This document shows, one piece after another, positions 13,630 to 14,628 of a stretch of DNA of 14,628 nucleotides. The DNA is from Ignavibacteria bacterium UBA6906. GTDB lineage: Bacteria > Bacteroidota > Ignavibacteria > UBA10030 > UBA6906. The notes below the pieces were generated by a model. That model worked only from the letters and a program-made list of their open reading frames with translations. It was not told the origin of the DNA and searched no databases. The DNA lies in contig DKBG01000127.1 in the NCBI GenBank assembly GCA_002451155.1, positions 294-14,921 of the forward strand, given 5' to 3'. The translations under genes and the position numbers were made by a program. Every line of letters starts with the position of its first letter. The first letter of the stretch is position 1.

Positions 13630-13703
13630 TCAGACTGAAGGGATTTGAACCTTCGACCCCCTGAACCCCACTAGGGTGCGTTACCGGGCTGCGCCACGCT
13701 CCG
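13630..13703 (-). tRNA. tRNA-Pro(GGG)-like gene, probably degenerate
   Basis: A 74-nt cloverleaf with proline identity: CGGAGCG acceptor start, TGGCGCAGCCCGGTAACGCA D-arm, loop GTGGGGT with anticodon GGG, GGGTC variable loop and TTCAAAT T-loop, with discriminator A and no encoded CCA. By eye the stems contain several non-pairs: two in the acceptor (positions 5-68 and 6-67), one in the D-stem, two in the anticodon stem (29-41, 30-40) and one in the T-stem. A functional tRNA rarely tolerates six. It is therefore probably a pseudo-tRNA or a mobile-element copy, though sequencing error or a divergent tRNA remains possible. Confidence 0.6.
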
Positions 13704-13814
13704 AGCAAAACACACACATCAAAGCCGGTTGCACGCACCAGGACAACCCCCAGGTCACCGCTTCGAGAACCACTTACCAGCCTTGTTCAAAGCGCATTAC
13801 AGGAAAAGTAATCG

Positions 13815-14237
13815 CTAACATCCAACTTTCCTGTACTGTTCAATCATCTTCAGTAGTGCGTCTTGTGGCATACCGGCAACACGACAGACAACAACCGTGA
13901 CAGCATTCGAAATTGCTATGTTTCTGTTTCGATGGTCCGAGTAGAACTTGTCGAGACCGTCGATGAGTTGTCCGCCGGTTATGTGAACATACTTTTGACT
14001 ACCGGTCCCGCAGGAATTGGGGTTCGCTGTTTTTACAGGGATGTCAGCCGACATACCGAACTCTAAGAAATTGAATCCCCCGGTCGAACCATCGAATAAT
14101 CTAGCAGCATATTGATACTTTGCAGACTGCATCTGCGAACGCCACCAGTTCCCATCATGATCAACGCTCTCGGCATTGCCAGACAACCCGGTACAGAGGA
14201 ATGCTGTGACAACAAGAAGCACTTGTCGTTGACTCAT
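13815..14237 (-). CDS. Small secreted protein, Rap1a/Tai-like
   Basis: The 140-residue product has a cleavable signal peptide (MSQRQVLLVVTAFLCTGLSG, probable cut after GNA at about residue 22), so it is periplasmic or secreted. The C-terminal part, ITGGQLIDGLDKFYSDHRNRNIAISNAVTVVVCRVAGMP followed by a terminal helix, resembles the Rap1a/Tai domain, whose founding members are immunity proteins against type VI amidase effectors; many relatives have unknown roles. Only three cysteines are seen in the mature part. The ATG at 14237 follows AAAGGGGA at about 6 nt. Local GC is lower than in the centre of the window, about 48%. No toxin gene is visible next to it, so an immunity role is not supported here beyond the weak domain likeness. 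Confidence 0.62.
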   Translation of the reverse strand: MSQRQVLLVVTAFLCTGLSGNAESVDHDGNWWRSQMQSAKYQYAARLFDGSTGGFNFLEFGMSADIPVKTANPNSCGTGSQKYVHITGGQLIDGLDKFYSDHRNRNIAISNAVTVVVCRVAGMPQDALLKMIEQYRKVGC

Positions 14238-14268
14238 TTGGGTCCCCTTTGTCGGCCAGCGATCAGAT

Positions 14269-14295
14269 AGTGTAATTATTCTTATGCACAGTCAA
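14269..14295 (-). promoter_or_regulatory. Possible promoter of the Rap1a/Tai-like gene
   Basis: On the minus strand TTGACT (14295-14290) is followed after 15 bases by TACACT (14274-14269), or after 17 bases by the poorer CACTAT. The region is AT-rich (about 38% GC in 14281-14340), which fits a promoter. Confidence 0.4.
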
Positions 14296-14364
14296 CTTAT
14301 TAATGGCCAAAAATACCGTCGATGGAAATTGTACCAACACACAAGCCGCCAATGCCAGACGAAT

Positions 14365-14571
14365 TCAAACCGTCTTCCGGAATTTCCTGGCTCCAATACC
14401 ACGAAAGTTCACTGTAGGAACTCGTAGTCTGCCTTCTTCATCCCAAGATCCACAACCCAATAGACACTCGTTTAGTTCCCCCCATGGTTCCCTTGCCTTC
14501 TTGAAGAATCGGTTCACCTGCCACCAATCTATGGAAACAGCAACACCTGGATCAGGCCAGTTCATGACCAT
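14365..14571 (-). CDS. Doubtful 68-residue ORF
   Basis: A frame from ATG 14571 to TGA 14365-14367 encodes a plausible-looking, Trp-rich small protein (SIDWWQVNRFFKKAREPW, GSWDEEGRLRVPTVNFRG). It has no ribosome site, signal peptide or recognised family. The frame is blocked upstream by a TGA within the window, so it is not the tail of a longer gene unless frameshifted. It could be a real small gene, a remnant of one, or chance. Confidence 0.3.
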   Translation of the reverse strand: MVMNWPDPGVAVSIDWWQVNRFFKKAREPWGELNECLLGCGSWDEEGRLRVPTVNFRGIGARKFRKTV

Positions 14572-14628
14572 GTTCGGATCGACTACGGGGGGACACGAAC
14601 GGCATCAGACTCGGTGCGAAACCCCACT

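Noticed and set aside
1..14628. CRISPR array, phage genes or toxin-antitoxin module
   Set aside because: No regularly spaced repeats, phage structural or integrase genes, or paired small toxin-antitoxin frames were seen on either strand.

Overview
The window is bacterial chromosomal DNA. The lipoprotein-type signal sequences, the strong Shine-Dalgarno sites (such as the AAAGGAGGG before 9731) and the sigma70-like promoters all point that way. The exported lipoproteins and a Rap1a/Tai-like secreted protein favour a Gram-negative cell envelope. I cannot name the phylum. Base composition is uneven: the leftmost gene is clearly GC-rich (about 65-68% in sampled lines), the centre is about 55-63%, and the right end falls to about 38-50%.

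Layout. 1-771: 3' part of a HybB/NrfD-type membrane subunit. 768-2288: an IS1380-family insertion sequence with imperfect 22-bp terminal repeats and a transposase gene split by an in-frame TGA. Its first bases supply the stop codon of the hybB-like gene. 2289-2637: no convincing gene. 2638-3480 (minus): thymidylate synthase of the methanogen/archaeal type. 3735-5919 (minus): a likely translationally coupled cluster with ATGA overlaps, made of a possible 50-residue ORF, threonine synthase and a tryptophan-rich DUF6600-like lipoprotein. 6235-8367 (minus): a REC-PAS-PAS-PAS-HisKA_2-HATPase sensor kinase with a good promoter. 8647-9003 (plus): an unrecognised 118-residue protein followed by a clear intrinsic terminator. 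9105-10010 (minus): an operon of a DUF2007-like protein and a CsgG/LpoB-like lipoprotein. 10349-11233 (plus): an unrecognised lipoprotein with an HTSHGS motif. 11363-13152 (minus): a TfoX-N-domain protein, an HsmA-family membrane protein and a beta-carbonic anhydrase. 13630-13703 (minus): a degenerate tRNA-Pro(GGG), followed by a perfect 10-bp-stem hairpin. 13815-14237 (minus): a small secreted Rap1a/Tai-like protein in low-GC DNA. 14365-14571 (minus): a doubtful small ORF.

Most of this is a mosaic of housekeeping, signalling and envelope genes without one pathway joining them. I see no CRISPR array, phage module or recognisable defence island. The points most worth checking are the IS/hybB junction with its missing target duplication, the bacterial methanogen-type thymidylate synthase, the ATGA-linked thrC cluster, the HTSHGS lipoprotein, the alternative hairpins in front of the carbonic anhydrase gene, and the decayed tRNA next to low-GC DNA.
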